Program-made: the position numbers and the translations under genes
Shown: positions 1 through 7,096 of the stretch, one piece after another
How the letters are laid out: every line of letters begins with the position of its first letter
Numbering within the stretch: the first letter of the stretch is position 1
Notes under the pieces: generated by a model
Database searches by the model: none
Seen by the model: only the letters and a program-made list of their open reading frames with translations
What the model was told of the DNA's origin: nothing
From: Myxococcus guangdongensis
Lineage (GTDB): Bacteria > Myxococcota > Myxococcia > Myxococcales > Myxococcaceae
DNA length: 64,000 nucleotides
Direction: 5' to 3'
Assembly (NCBI RefSeq): GCF_024198255.1
Contig: NZ_JAJVKW010000003.1
Coordinates: forward strand, 744,001 to 808,000

Positions 1-648
1 CGCGGCGTTCCACTGCTCCTCGGCCACCCACTGCAGCCACGCGTGGTAGCGCACCCGGCGCTCCAGCTCCTTCCCCTTGGCGGCGAGCGCCTCCGGCTGG
101 CGGGTGCGCAGGCCCTCCGGCCACTCCCACCACGCGCGGCGGTCCTCCTGCTCGCTGATGGCGGTGAACAAGGCGTAGGTCTCCAGCCAGCCGGCCTGGG
201 CGTCGCGCCATTGGGCGAAGGCGCGGGCGCGCTCGGACTGGGAGGCCCAGTGCTTCGCCTCGAAGGTGTCGAATGCGCGCGCCAGGGCGGCGTCCTTCAG
301 GGGGAAGACCAGGTCGTACCGGATGCGCGGGGCGCTCCGGGCCTCGGCGAGCTGGCGGCGCTGCTCGTCGGTGAGCGCGGCCTCGCCGCCCGAGGCGGTG
401 AACTCCGGCAGCGCGTGCAGGTCGATGAAGAGCGGGTTGAGGCCGAACGCCGAGCGGGTGGCGTAGGGGCTGGAGTCACCCGGCGCGGTGGGCAAGAGCG
501 GCAACAGCATCAGCAGGCGCTGACGCCCGAGCTTCATCCAGGAGAACAGGCCGTCGAGCGCGCCGAAGTCACCGATGCCGAAATCCGTCGGGGAGCGCAG
601 GGAGAAGAGCGGAAGCAGGAGACCGGAGAGCCGGCCGGGGGTGGACAT
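1..648 (-). CDS. malQ: 4-alpha-glucanotransferase (amylomaltase), N-terminal part, cut by window edge
   Basis: The minus-strand frame is open from the ATG at 648 to base 1 (216 codons), with the rest outside the window. The translation has the GH77 N-terminal pattern: FGIGDFGALDG near residue 25, then SPYATRSAFGLNPLFIDL, where amylomaltases have their conserved SPY...S.FAGNPL.I block, then a Trp-rich helical stretch. Family knowledge: MalQ is a cytoplasmic enzyme that transfers alpha-1,4-glucan segments in maltodextrin and glycogen metabolism. The start is the first ATG, and the glycosylase gene diverges from it. The catalytic residues lie further downstream and cannot be checked here. Family assignment is confident. 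Confidence 0.9.
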   Translation of the reverse strand, partial: MSTPGRLSGLLLPLFSLRSPTDFGIGDFGALDGLFSWMKLGRQRLLMLLPLLPTAPGDSSPYATRSAFGLNPLFIDLHALPEFTASGGEAALTDEQRRQLAEARSAPRIRYDLVFPLKDAALARAFDTFEAKHWASQSERARAFAQWRDAQAGWLETYALFTAISEQEDRRAWWEWPEGLRTRQPEALAAKGKELERRVRYHAWLQWVAEEQWNAA

Positions 649-734
649 GGTGCGGCGCAATCTGCACCAGCCCCGCGCTGGAGTGAATGGGTCCGGTGCC
701 AGGAAGTACGTGGCGGGTTTCCACCGGTGGACGG

Positions 735-1370
735 ATGTCCATTGCAGAGCGCATGTCGGCGGGGGCCGGTACACTGCTGGACGTGAGCGTGTTGCCCTCG
801 TCCTTCTACGCGCGCCCGGCCCTCGTCGTGGCGCGGGAGCTGCTCGGTACGTTGCTCGTCGTGCAGGCGTCCGACGGCGCCCGCCGGGTGGGGCGAATCG
901 TCGAGACCGAGGCCTATATCGGCGAGCACGACCTGGCCTGCCACGCCGCCAAGGGCCTCACCCCGCGCACCGAGGTCATGTTCGGCCCACCCGGAAAGGC
1001 CTACATGTATCTCATCTACGGGATGCACCATTGCTTCAACGTGGTGACGGACGCGCCCGGGGTGGGGGCGGCGGTGCTGGTGCGCGCGGTGGAGCCGGTG
1101 GAGGGGCTGGACGCAGGGGGGCGCACGGACGGGCCCGGCAAGCTGTGCAAGGCGATGGGGCTGACGCTCGCGCACAACCGGGTGGACCTGGCCTCACCGG
1201 GGCTGCACCTGCTCCCGGGTGTGGGGGTGGAGGAGGCGCGGGTGGAGAAGGGGCCCCGCATCGGCGTGGAGTACGCGGGGGCGTGGGCGGACGAGCCCTT
1301 CCGGCTGTGGGTCCGGGACAGTCAACATGTCAGCAAGCGGCCTGGGACGAGGCGTCGCAACCGCGCTTGA
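735..1370 (+). CDS. DNA-3-methyladenine glycosylase, AAG/MPG type
   Basis: About 211 residues. Base-excision repair enzyme that removes alkylated and deaminated purines by cleaving the N-glycosidic bond. Visible family landmarks are FYARPALVVARELLGTLL near the N-terminus, the catalytic block GRIVETEAYIGEHD (the Glu in ETEAY activates water), then RTEVMFGPPGKAYMYLIYGMHHCFNVV and GPGKLCKAMGL. It is about the usual length for bacterial AAG proteins. The start is uncertain: ATG 735, ATG 753 and GTG 783 are all in frame and none has a strong ribosome site. It diverges from malQ and is followed after 35 bases by the sigma factor gene. Confidence 0.93.
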   Translation: MSIAERMSAGAGTLLDVSVLPSSFYARPALVVARELLGTLLVVQASDGARRVGRIVETEAYIGEHDLACHAAKGLTPRTEVMFGPPGKAYMYLIYGMHHCFNVVTDAPGVGAAVLVRAVEPVEGLDAGGRTDGPGKLCKAMGLTLAHNRVDLASPGLHLLPGVGVEEARVEKGPRIGVEYAGAWADEPFRLWVRDSQHVSKRPGTRRRNRA

Positions 1371-1405
1371 CGAAGGCGCTTCTGGCTGGTTGGGTGCGCC
1401 CCGCC

Positions 1406-2020
1406 ATGTCCGACGAGGTCGCCACGGAAGATGATCGCCTGCTCCTTGCCCGCGCGCAGGACGGGGACATGTCCGCCTTCGAGGCCCTGGTGGGAGCCCA
1501 CCAGGACAAGGTGTACGGTCTGGCGCTGCGGATGACGCGCTCGGAGGCGGACGCCGCCGAAATCACCCAGGACACCTTCCTGTCGGCCTACCAACATCTC
1601 AAGGATTTCCGCGGGGATGCGGCCTTCGGGTCCTGGGTGCACCGCATCGCGGCCAACCACGCGCTCATGCGCCTGCGCCACCGGCGGGTGGCCCAGGCGG
1701 CCGAGGCGGAGCTCCAGGGGCCGGAGTTCACCCCCCGGGGTACGCTGGCGGACTACCCCCAGACGGACTGGAGCCGGGACGCCGAGGAGAAGGCCCTGGA
1801 CGCGGAGCTGGGCCAGGCCATCCGGCAAGCGGCGGACCGGCTGCCCGAGGGGTATCGTGAGGTCTTCCTCTTGAAAGACGTGGACGGCCTCAGTTACGAA
1901 CAGATTGCGGAGGTGACGGGGGATTCCATCCCCGCCATCAAGAGCCGCCTGCACCGGGCTCGTCTCGCGCTCCGGGAAGCCATCGACGCCTTCTACAACC
2001 GCGACAATCCCGGGCCGTGA
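1406..2020 (+). CDS. RNA polymerase sigma factor, ECF (sigma-70 family)
   Basis: 204 residues. Region 2 lies at about residues 20-95 (FEALVGAHQDKVYGLALRM, then DAAEITQDTFLSAYQHL and FGSWVHRIAANHALMRLR). Region 4 lies at about 130-195 (LPEGYREVFLLKDVDGLSY, then IAEVTGDSIPAIKSRLHRAR), which is the helix-turn-helix that reads the -35 element. The open frame runs far upstream, but the homology starts at ATG 1406. A small zinc-motif gene of anti-sigma type follows 69 bases downstream, the usual arrangement for ECF factors controlled by a ZAS protein. The target regulon cannot be read from the sequence. Confidence 0.95.
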   Translation: MSDEVATEDDRLLLARAQDGDMSAFEALVGAHQDKVYGLALRMTRSEADAAEITQDTFLSAYQHLKDFRGDAAFGSWVHRIAANHALMRLRHRRVAQAAEAELQGPEFTPRGTLADYPQTDWSRDAEEKALDAELGQAIRQAADRLPEGYREVFLLKDVDGLSYEQIAEVTGDSIPAIKSRLHRARLALREAIDAFYNRDNPGP

Positions 2021-2089
2021 AACGCGAACGGGGGGCTCCGCATCTTCCGAAGCGAGGACGAGGGCGCGCCGCAGCCAGCCGAGGTTCGG

Positions 2090-2329
2090 ATGTACACCTG
2101 TAAAGACTCCATCAACCTCCTGCTGGAATACCTCGAGGGCGAGATGTCGCCCGAGGATTCGCGCCATCTCCAGGAGCACCTGTCCGGGTGCAGCCCCTGT
2201 GAGGAGTTCCTCCGCACGTACCGGGCCACGCCCAGTCTGTGCAAGCGCGCGCTGGCGGCGAGGATGCCGAAGGAGGTCAGCACCAAGCTGACGGACTTCC
2301 TTCGCACCAAAATCAAGTCCGCCTCGTGA
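2090..2329 (+). CDS. zinc-binding anti-sigma-type protein (zf-HC2/ZAS)
   Basis: 79 residues. The ZAS signature H-x3-C-x2-C is present as HLSGCSPC near residue 30, in a small helical protein that starts with CKDSINLLLEYLEGEMSPED, typical of zf-HC2 domains. No membrane segment follows, so it would be a soluble cytoplasmic anti-sigma factor, probably for the ECF factor just upstream (inference from position). Its TGA stop overlaps the GTG start of rlmN, so the two are likely translationally coupled. Confidence 0.85.
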   Translation: MYTCKDSINLLLEYLEGEMSPEDSRHLQEHLSGCSPCEEFLRTYRATPSLCKRALAARMPKEVSTKLTDFLRTKIKSAS

Positions 2330-3396
2330 ACCTGAAGCAACTCTCGCTCCCGGAGCTGGAGGCGGCGCTCGCGCCGCTCTCCCCGTCCCCCACCGCCGTG
2401 CGCAAGGTGTTCGCGGCCGTCTTCGCCCACGGCCGCAAGTCCGTGACGGAGGTGGCCCGCTCGCCCCAGGTGCCCCGCCGGGTGACGGACTACCTGGAAG
2501 CCCACGCCGAGATGCCGAGCCTCCAAATCGTGGAGCGCCGGAAGGCGGACGACGGCTTCGTGAAGTACCTCTTCGACTCCCCACTGGGCGGGCGGATTGA
2601 AGCGGTCCGCATCCCCATCTTCGACGAGAAGTACGTCATCTGCGTGTCCAGCCAGGTGGGCTGCGCGCTGGCGTGCGACTTCTGCATGACGGGGAAGTTG
2701 GGCTTCAAACGGAACCTGTATACCTGGGAGATATTGGACCAGGTGCTGCAGGTGAGGGCGGAGGCGGACCGGCCGGTGCGGGGTGTGGTGTTCATGGGGA
2801 TGGGCGAGCCGCTGCTGAACTACAAGGAGACGCTGCGGGCGGCGGGCATCCTGTCGAACCCGGCGGGTTTCTCGATTGCGGGCACGGCGATTACGTTCTC
2901 CACGGCGGGGCATGTGCCGGCGATTCGGCGCTACACGCGGGAGGGGCATCCGTACCGGCTGGCGTTCTCGGTGACGAGCGCGATGTCGGAGAAGCGGGCG
3001 AAGGTGCTCCCGATTGAGAAGACCCATCCGTTGCCGGAGCTGATTGAGGCCATCCGCGAGTACAGCCAGGTGCGGCGCGAGCGGGCGATGATTGCCTATG
3101 TGGCCATCTCCGGCTTCAACCTGGAGCGCGAGGACGCGGAGGCGTTGAAGGTGGCGTTCGAGGGGATTCCCATCAAGGTGGACCTCATCGACGTGACGGA
3201 CCCGACGGGGAAGTACCTGCCGCCTTCGGCGGAGGAGCTGAGCGCGTTCCGGGACTACTTGCAGATCCTGAAGGCGCCGGTGGCCCGGCGGTATTCAGGG
3301 GGCAAGGAGATTGGGGCGGCGTGCGGGACGTTGGCGGCGACACAGTACGGCGGCACGGTGATGCCGGTTCCTGGGGCTTCGACCACGACTCCGTGA
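2326..3396 (+). CDS. rlmN: 23S rRNA/tRNA adenine-C2 methyltransferase RlmN (radical SAM)
   Basis: 356 residues from GTG 2326, a start overlapping the stop of the preceding gene; an upstream ATG at 2239 would run through that gene in another frame. It methylates C2 of A2503 in 23S rRNA and A37 in some tRNAs. The radical SAM cluster cysteines are C113, C117 and C120 (VGCALACDFCMTG). The two catalytic cysteines of the family are present: C106 (VICVSSQ) and C333 (GAACGTLAA). The SAM-binding GMGEPLLNY follows. RlmN and Cfr share these motifs; RlmN is the expected housekeeping enzyme. Sharing an operon with an ECF/anti-sigma pair is notable. Confidence 0.95.
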   Translation: MNLKQLSLPELEAALAPLSPSPTAVRKVFAAVFAHGRKSVTEVARSPQVPRRVTDYLEAHAEMPSLQIVERRKADDGFVKYLFDSPLGGRIEAVRIPIFDEKYVICVSSQVGCALACDFCMTGKLGFKRNLYTWEILDQVLQVRAEADRPVRGVVFMGMGEPLLNYKETLRAAGILSNPAGFSIAGTAITFSTAGHVPAIRRYTREGHPYRLAFSVTSAMSEKRAKVLPIEKTHPLPELIEAIREYSQVRRERAMIAYVAISGFNLEREDAEALKVAFEGIPIKVDLIDVTDPTGKYLPPSAEELSAFRDYLQILKAPVARRYSGGKEIGAACGTLAATQYGGTVMPVPGASTTTP

Positions 3397-3410
3397 CAGT
3401 GGGCGCGGGC

Positions 3411-3605
3411 TCACTTCGTGGTTGAGGTGTCGCGCTCGACGAGGAGTTTCGCTCCGCTTGGTGCGAGTCGTGTTTGGAGGAGTTCCATCTCCACGCGTGT
3501 CCCCTCTGCCAATTGACGCGGCAGGGACTTCAACAGTTCGCCCGTGTCCTGGAGGCTCAGGCCCATGACGTCGCGGACTGCGTGCAGTAGCTGGACCCGT
3601 AGAAG
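3411..3605 (-). pseudogene. ribosomal L7/L12 C-terminal-domain-like fragment, no start codon
   Basis: Directly after the TAA of the KEYK copy at 3606 the same frame continues open for 64 codons to a TGA at 3411. The translation includes VQLLHAVRDVMGLSLQD, then ELLKSLPRQLAEGTRVEMEL and LAPSGAKLLVE. This matches the layout of the bL12 C-terminal domain (V..AVR..TGLGL.EAK.LVE..P...KEG...E.E....L...GAK). There is no ATG, GTG or TTG between the upstream stop and the domain start; the only Met is inside helix 1. I read it as a remnant, either once fused to the KEYK protein or a gene that lost its 5' end. It is not the true rplL, which lies in a ribosomal operon. Confidence 0.5.
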
Positions 3606-3790
3606 TTAGCGAGGCATCTTCGCATCCTCTTCGTTGTGAAGATTGTAGACGTTGCCCTTGCCGTGGTCGCTCTCGAGAAGCATGCGCGCCTCGCAGCGCT
3701 GGCTGCCATCACAGTGACCCTCAGACCGGGACGATTGGGGTCCTCAGTCCAGATGATGGCTTTGTGTTCTCTCAGTCTCTTCTCGGACAT
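3606..3790 (-). pseudogene. KEYK-family small protein, broken by a one-base frameshift
   Basis: It begins MSEKRLREHKAIIWTEDP and matches the other KEYK copies up to VTVMAA, after which the frame becomes Arg/Ala-rich nonsense. Shifting frame at about 3705 restores the family: CEARMLLESDHGKGNVYNL, then HNEEDAKMPR and TAA at 3606. With the shift the residue count between VMA and LLE equals that of the intact copies, so a single base was lost. It is the last KEYK copy in the minus-strand array and lies 32 bases downstream of the fused double copy. A sequencing error is possible. Confidence 0.65.
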
Positions 3791-3822
3791 GTCTGCGCTC
3801 ACGGGCTCTTTCACCGACAAGG

Positions 3823-4209
3823 TCACCGAATCGTGTTCGCTTCCTCTTCGTTGTGCAGGTCGAAGACGGTGCCCTTGCCATACTTCTCCTCGAGAAGATT
3901 GAAGGCCTCTTCGCCGTCTACCGCCATCACAGTCACTCGCAGATCAGGGCGATTGGGGTCTCCATACTCGATGATCGCTCGGTACTCTTTCAACTTCTTC
4001 TGGGCCATGTCTGAACTCCTTTGGGTTGGCAAGGTTACCGCATCGTCTTCGTTGTGCAGGTCGAAGACCGTGCCTGGTCCATGCTTCTTCTCGAGAAGTT
4101 CGTAGGCTTCTTCGCGGTCGGTTGCCATCACTGTCACGTGGAACCCAGGATTGGGGCGGCCTCCGATCCGGATGATTGCTTTGTACTCTCTCAAATTCGG
4201 CTGGGTCAT
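3823..4209 (-). CDS. two tandem KEYK-family domains fused in one frame
   Basis: 128 residues with two copies of the ~61-residue KEYK unit. Copy 1 starts at ATG 4209 (MTQPNLREYKAII) with a strong upstream GAGGAGAGAAGAG. Copy 2 starts at an internal Met at 4008 (MAQKKLKEYRAII), which still has AAAGGAGT about 7 bases before it. Copy 1 lacks the usual ANTIR-stop ending. In the neighbouring frame the end reads ACG ATG CGG TAA (T-M-R-stop), so a small deletion removed the stop and joined two genes. Copy 2 may still be translated separately from its own site. Function unknown. Each unit is predicted (by eye) to be a small alpha/beta fold with a conserved EEA..LLE..GKGTV.DLHNE. Confidence 0.7.
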   Translation of the reverse strand: MTQPNLREYKAIIRIGGRPNPGFHVTVMATDREEAYELLEKKHGPGTVFDLHNEDDAVTLPTQRSSDMAQKKLKEYRAIIEYGDPNRPDLRVTVMAVDGEEAFNLLEEKYGKGTVFDLHNEEEANTIR

Positions 4210-4220
4210 CTCTTCTCTCC

Positions 4221-4661
4221 TCAGGGGACTCGGATGGAGCGACAAAGAAGTGTCTCGTCCAACGTGCTCACGTCCGAAAACCGGAGATGGGCGAGCGTGA
4301 TTTGTTTCGCTGCTCGTACAACTTCTGGAGGAAGCGCTTCGAGTTGGATGGCTGTCTCGGGGCGGACGATGAGGTGATAGGGACCTCCGAGCGGCGAAGA
4401 GTCGAAGGCGAAGAGACCCCGCTCCGCCATTCGCCTCCACACATCCTCAGGCTCAGAGGGCTGGTCTGGCTGTGGGATTGCCCTCGTGCAGGACTTCATC
4501 CCTGCAAGCAGCTCCAATGCCCGGTCGTGGAGTGGAATGTCGCGGAGGAACTCATCCGGCGCGTATCCTCCACCAGCAGTGCTGAGGAACCCGACGTGGC
4601 CCACTTCGTCACAAGCGAGCCAGTCGTACTCGAATCCTTGAATCGAAATCCTGGTGACCAT
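4221..4661 (-). CDS. hypothetical protein, possible orphan immunity protein
   Basis: 146 residues, acidic, with no signal peptide or membrane segment. It contains GFEYDWLACDEVGHVGFLST, an AGGGYAPDEFL loop and a C-terminal FDSSPLGGPYHLIVRPETAI. I do not recognise a named family. Cytoplasmic proteins with a near-N-terminal EYDWL.CD..GHV...STAG block are, to my recollection, common hypothetical proteins in myxobacteria. It lies between a barstar-domain gene (36 bases upstream) and the KEYK array (11 bases downstream), all on one strand. An immunity-related role is therefore plausible but is only inference. Confidence 0.6.
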   Translation of the reverse strand: MVTRISIQGFEYDWLACDEVGHVGFLSTAGGGYAPDEFLRDIPLHDRALELLAGMKSCTRAIPQPDQPSEPEDVWRRMAERGLFAFDSSPLGGPYHLIVRPETAIQLEALPPEVVRAAKQITLAHLRFSDVSTLDETLLCRSIRVP

Positions 4662-4697
4662 GGGAGAAAGAGGCTCGGGCTTGAGTGGGAGTGAGTG

Positions 4698-5495
4698 TCA
4701 GAACGTCCCGGCCAGATACTTGTGTGCGAGGGCTTCAAGGTTCTCCTGGACGCCCAATTCAATGGCCTTGTGGAGGCGTTTCACGCACGAAGAGACATCA
4801 TCGTTCGGGATTAGTTCACCTGGGATGGTCCTGTTGTGACTGCGCAGGACGAGCAGGCTCCATGTCGCCTGCTCCCTCAGTTCGAGCGATTCGTGGATGC
4901 AGAGGCTGGGGAGGGCTCTGGCGAAACGCTCACGGTCCCAGCCCCGCATCCTGAAGGCAAGGTAGAGCGCATTCCGGATTTGACGCGTCGACCCGTCACG
5001 ATGCTCGACGATGTTCATCACGAACTCGAAGCCGTCGAACTTCTGGGAGATGAACTGGAACTCGTCCCGAATGCTGCTGCTGTCCAGTTCCGCCTTGAGT
5101 CGCCTCCAGGGTGACCTGGGGCGGATGTCCGCGAGCGGCGCCAGAACCCGGTGCCTGTGCTTCTTCGCGAACACGATATCCAGCGCGTAGTCAGTCCTTC
5201 CTCGCCAAATCCCGGCAGACTCCTCCAGCCCATGCAGATAGGTGCTGAGGTCTTCGGGAGACAGGAGTGGGAGCTCCTCGTGGACGAGCGTGATTCGCCC
5301 CGCTGGGAGCCAGGAGAGGTCCCGGAGGGACCCGGAGAGGGCGTCCCACGTTCGCCGGAAGGAGGCGGGCAGTCGCAGCGCGGCTTCGAGCGCCTGCATC
5401 AACTCCTCGGTACCAGAGACGCCCGCGCAGACGCGTCCGACATGTGCGCCCTTGGGCTGGAATCCTTCGACGTTCTTCACGAAGTAGATGGACAT
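4698..5495 (-). CDS. barstar-domain protein (barnase-inhibitor-like) with C-terminal extension
   Basis: 265 residues from the ATG at 5495; an in-frame ATG at 5528 is the alternative. Residues ~15-90 look like barstar: an EELMQALEAALRLPASF helix, then RRTWDALSGSLRDLSWLP, the family's FG.NWDAL.D.L.DL block, then a short strand ITLVHEEL. Barstar proteins block RNase toxins by plugging the active site. Residues 100-265 form an unrecognised domain (FDGFEFVMNIVEHRDGS, RMRGWDRERFARALPSL). No barnase-type toxin is seen nearby, so it would be an orphan immunity protein or a repurposed domain. It lies in the minus-strand array downstream of the module A methyltransferase. Confidence 0.7.
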   Translation of the reverse strand: MSIYFVKNVEGFQPKGAHVGRVCAGVSGTEELMQALEAALRLPASFRRTWDALSGSLRDLSWLPAGRITLVHEELPLLSPEDLSTYLHGLEESAGIWRGRTDYALDIVFAKKHRHRVLAPLADIRPRSPWRRLKAELDSSSIRDEFQFISQKFDGFEFVMNIVEHRDGSTRQIRNALYLAFRMRGWDRERFARALPSLCIHESLELREQATWSLLVLRSHNRTIPGELIPNDDVSSCVKRLHKAIELGVQENLEALAHKYLAGTF

Positions 5496-5618
5496 GGGGC
5501 GTGGGTGACCCGAATGAGCGAGGCCCATGGAGGCCTCGGGGTCATGGACCGGTGCAACGTCCAGGCCCTGACGCCTCCGAGATGCGCCCCTCTGGTCCCT
5601 CCGTCCACCGCGCGGGGC

Positions 5619-6353
5619 TCAGCGTTGGGACGCAGTCCCGGACTGGGTGAGGAACACCTTGAACTGGAGTGAGACGAAGAGGGGCTTGGGCGGCGTGAAG
5701 CCCGCCTGCTCGAGCATGCTGGCCAGGGCCGCGTCGGACTCGATGGGCCTCACCTTGGCGTCGAAGAGCTTGCGACGATGGTCCAACTCCTCCCGGGAGA
5801 TTCCATGGGCCCGCAGACAGCGGAACTCCACGTCCGTCAGCACCGGGTCCTTTCCGACGCGGCAACCGATGACGAGGGGCGCTCCGGGCTTGATCCGACG
5901 GGCCACCTCACGCAGCAGCTCCAGGCGGGCCGCGTCCCCTTCCACATGGTGAAGGATGCCCATCATCTGCGCGCCGTCGAACGGAGGACCCTCCGGAAGG
6001 CTCTTCAACTCCCCCACGTGGATGTGCGTGCGGGAGAGCAGTCCCTTGGTCTCCAGGCGCTTCCGGGCCACGTCGAGCATGGCCTCGGACGGGTCGATGC
6101 CCGTGAAGCGCCAGCCGGGGACATCGAAGCGAAGGTAGGGCACCAGCTCCGTCCCCGTGCCCAGGCCCACGGCGAGCAGGGAAGCGTCCTGCTGGCCATC
6201 GAGTCGGGAAGTCATGGCGCTGACCACCAGCTCGTACATGGCCTGGACGCCCGCGAGGCTGAGAGCGGCCTGGGCATCGTAGTGAGCGGCGCGGTCCGCG
6301 CCGAAGCCCGGAACGATGTGTTGGACGGAATGTGCGGAGTGGTCGTGGGCCAT
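5619..6353 (-). CDS. class I SAM-dependent methyltransferase, copy A
   Basis: 244 residues with a Rossmann-fold methyltransferase core: motif I LLAVGLGTGTELV near residue 58, acidic loop GIDPSEAML, then MMGILHHVEGDAARLELL (motif IV/V area) and LKPGAPLVIG-type strand (IKPGAPLVIGCRV). The substrate is unknown; a histidine-rich N-terminus (MAHDHSAHS) is odd. The copy at 16299-17033 differs by only about 15 substitutions. It is the last gene of module A, set apart from the upstream KEYK gene by a 292-base gap with an 11-bp hairpin, so it may have its own promoter. A role in modifying the Rhs product is possible but unproven. Confidence 0.88.
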   Translation of the reverse strand: MAHDHSAHSVQHIVPGFGADRAAHYDAQAALSLAGVQAMYELVVSAMTSRLDGQQDASLLAVGLGTGTELVPYLRFDVPGWRFTGIDPSEAMLDVARKRLETKGLLSRTHIHVGELKSLPEGPPFDGAQMMGILHHVEGDAARLELLREVARRIKPGAPLVIGCRVGKDPVLTDVEFRCLRAHGISREELDHRRKLFDAKVRPIESDAALASMLEQAGFTPPKPLFVSLQFKVFLTQSGTASQR

Positions 6354-6519
6354 GACGGGTCCTCCAAAGTCGGATGAGTCTTTCGAGGATGCGCGGCCGA
6401 GCCGCCAGTCCAGTAGAGCGCGGATTCAGGCCATATCGGCTAATTGTCGAGCCGTTCGTGGGGAAGGTGCTTGCCGTGCCCACCTGGAAACTTGAGATCG
6501 GCCGACCTTGCAGGAGATG

Positions 6520-6576
6520 CCTGAAAGTGGAGCACAGACCAAGGCTGAGTTCGTAGTCTGTGCTCCTTGCTTCAGG
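6520..6576. terminator. long hairpin between KEYK gene and methyltransferase gene, module A
   Basis: A perfect 11-bp inverted repeat (GGAGCACAGAC at 6529-6539 and GTCTGTGCTCC at 6556-6566) is enclosed by an outer CCTGAA/TTCAGG pair. It stands in the 292-base gap 6354-6645, which otherwise holds no gene I can see. There is no clear T tract on either strand, so termination or RNA processing is inferred. Module B has a different hairpin at the equivalent place. Confidence 0.5.
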
Positions 6577-6645
6577 AATCTAACTAAGCTGGATGATCGT
6601 GAGACCATCCTCATCTACCTCAAGCCGACTCACATTTCAGGGCGA

Positions 6646-6831
6646 TTATCGAGGCGTCTGCGCGTCCTCTTCATTGAGTAGGTAGAAAACAGTGCCCTTG
6701 CCATGTTCTTTCTCAAGAAGGCTGTAGGCCTCGTCCAGGCTGGTCGCCATGATGGTCACCCGCTGTCCGGGGCGAGTAGGGTCTTGAGTCCAAATCATTG
6801 CTTTGTACTCTTTCAATTTCTTCTGGGGCAT
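6646..6831 (-). CDS. KEYK-family small protein, module A
   Basis: 61 residues from ATG 6831 (MPQKKLKEYKAMIWTQDP), ending in LNEEDAQTPR. It shares with the other copies the K-E-Y-K-A-x-I start, the DP.RPG.RVTIMA strand, the DEAYSLLEKEHGKGTV helix-turn and the NEEDA tail. The family is not recognised. The tail resembles the generic EA..LLE..YG.GNV..V ending of many small mobile-element proteins (weak, inference). It is separated from the lipoprotein gene upstream by a hairpin at 6995-7030. The flanking DNA is visibly less GC-rich than the rest of the window. Confidence 0.75.
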   Translation of the reverse strand: MPQKKLKEYKAMIWTQDPTRPGQRVTIMATSLDEAYSLLEKEHGKGTVFYLLNEEDAQTPR

Positions 6832-6994
6832 GTCTGTGCAGTCCTGGTGCGAGAGATGCAGTTCCACAAGGACAAGGGACTTCGATGATGGCTCCCTGTT
6901 ATTGGAGGGCTTCGTTGGTTTGGGCGATGGTCGGCACGGCGTGAACGGGGAAAGGCAAGGTGCGCTGGTTCCCGCGTCGAAGACATGGCCCGCA

Positions 6995-7030
6995 GTTCCT
7001 GGAGAGATACTGGGGCACTTCTCCAGGAAC
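6995..7030. terminator. 11-bp perfect inverted repeat downstream of the lipoprotein gene
   Basis: GTTCCTGGAGA at 6995-7005 pairs with TCTCCAGGAAC at 7020-7030 across a 14-base loop. It lies 67 bases past the stop of the candidate immunity lipoprotein on the minus strand, as expected of a terminator, though no T run follows. The gap 6832-7096 contains nothing else that I can support. Confidence 0.45.
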
Positions 7031-7096
7031 ACGGAAGAGAGTTTTCGATGTTGCATATGTGTTCATGGAGAAGTGGGTTGACAGGTGTTGGTGCAC

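Noticed and set aside
575..1405. Upstream extension of the sigma factor frame
   Set aside because: The sequence is Arg/Gly-rich and lies across the glycosylase gene in another frame. The sigma domain begins at ATG 1406.
3411..3605. True ribosomal protein L7/L12 gene
   Set aside because: No start codon, no N-terminal dimerisation domain or hinge, and no ribosomal neighbours.
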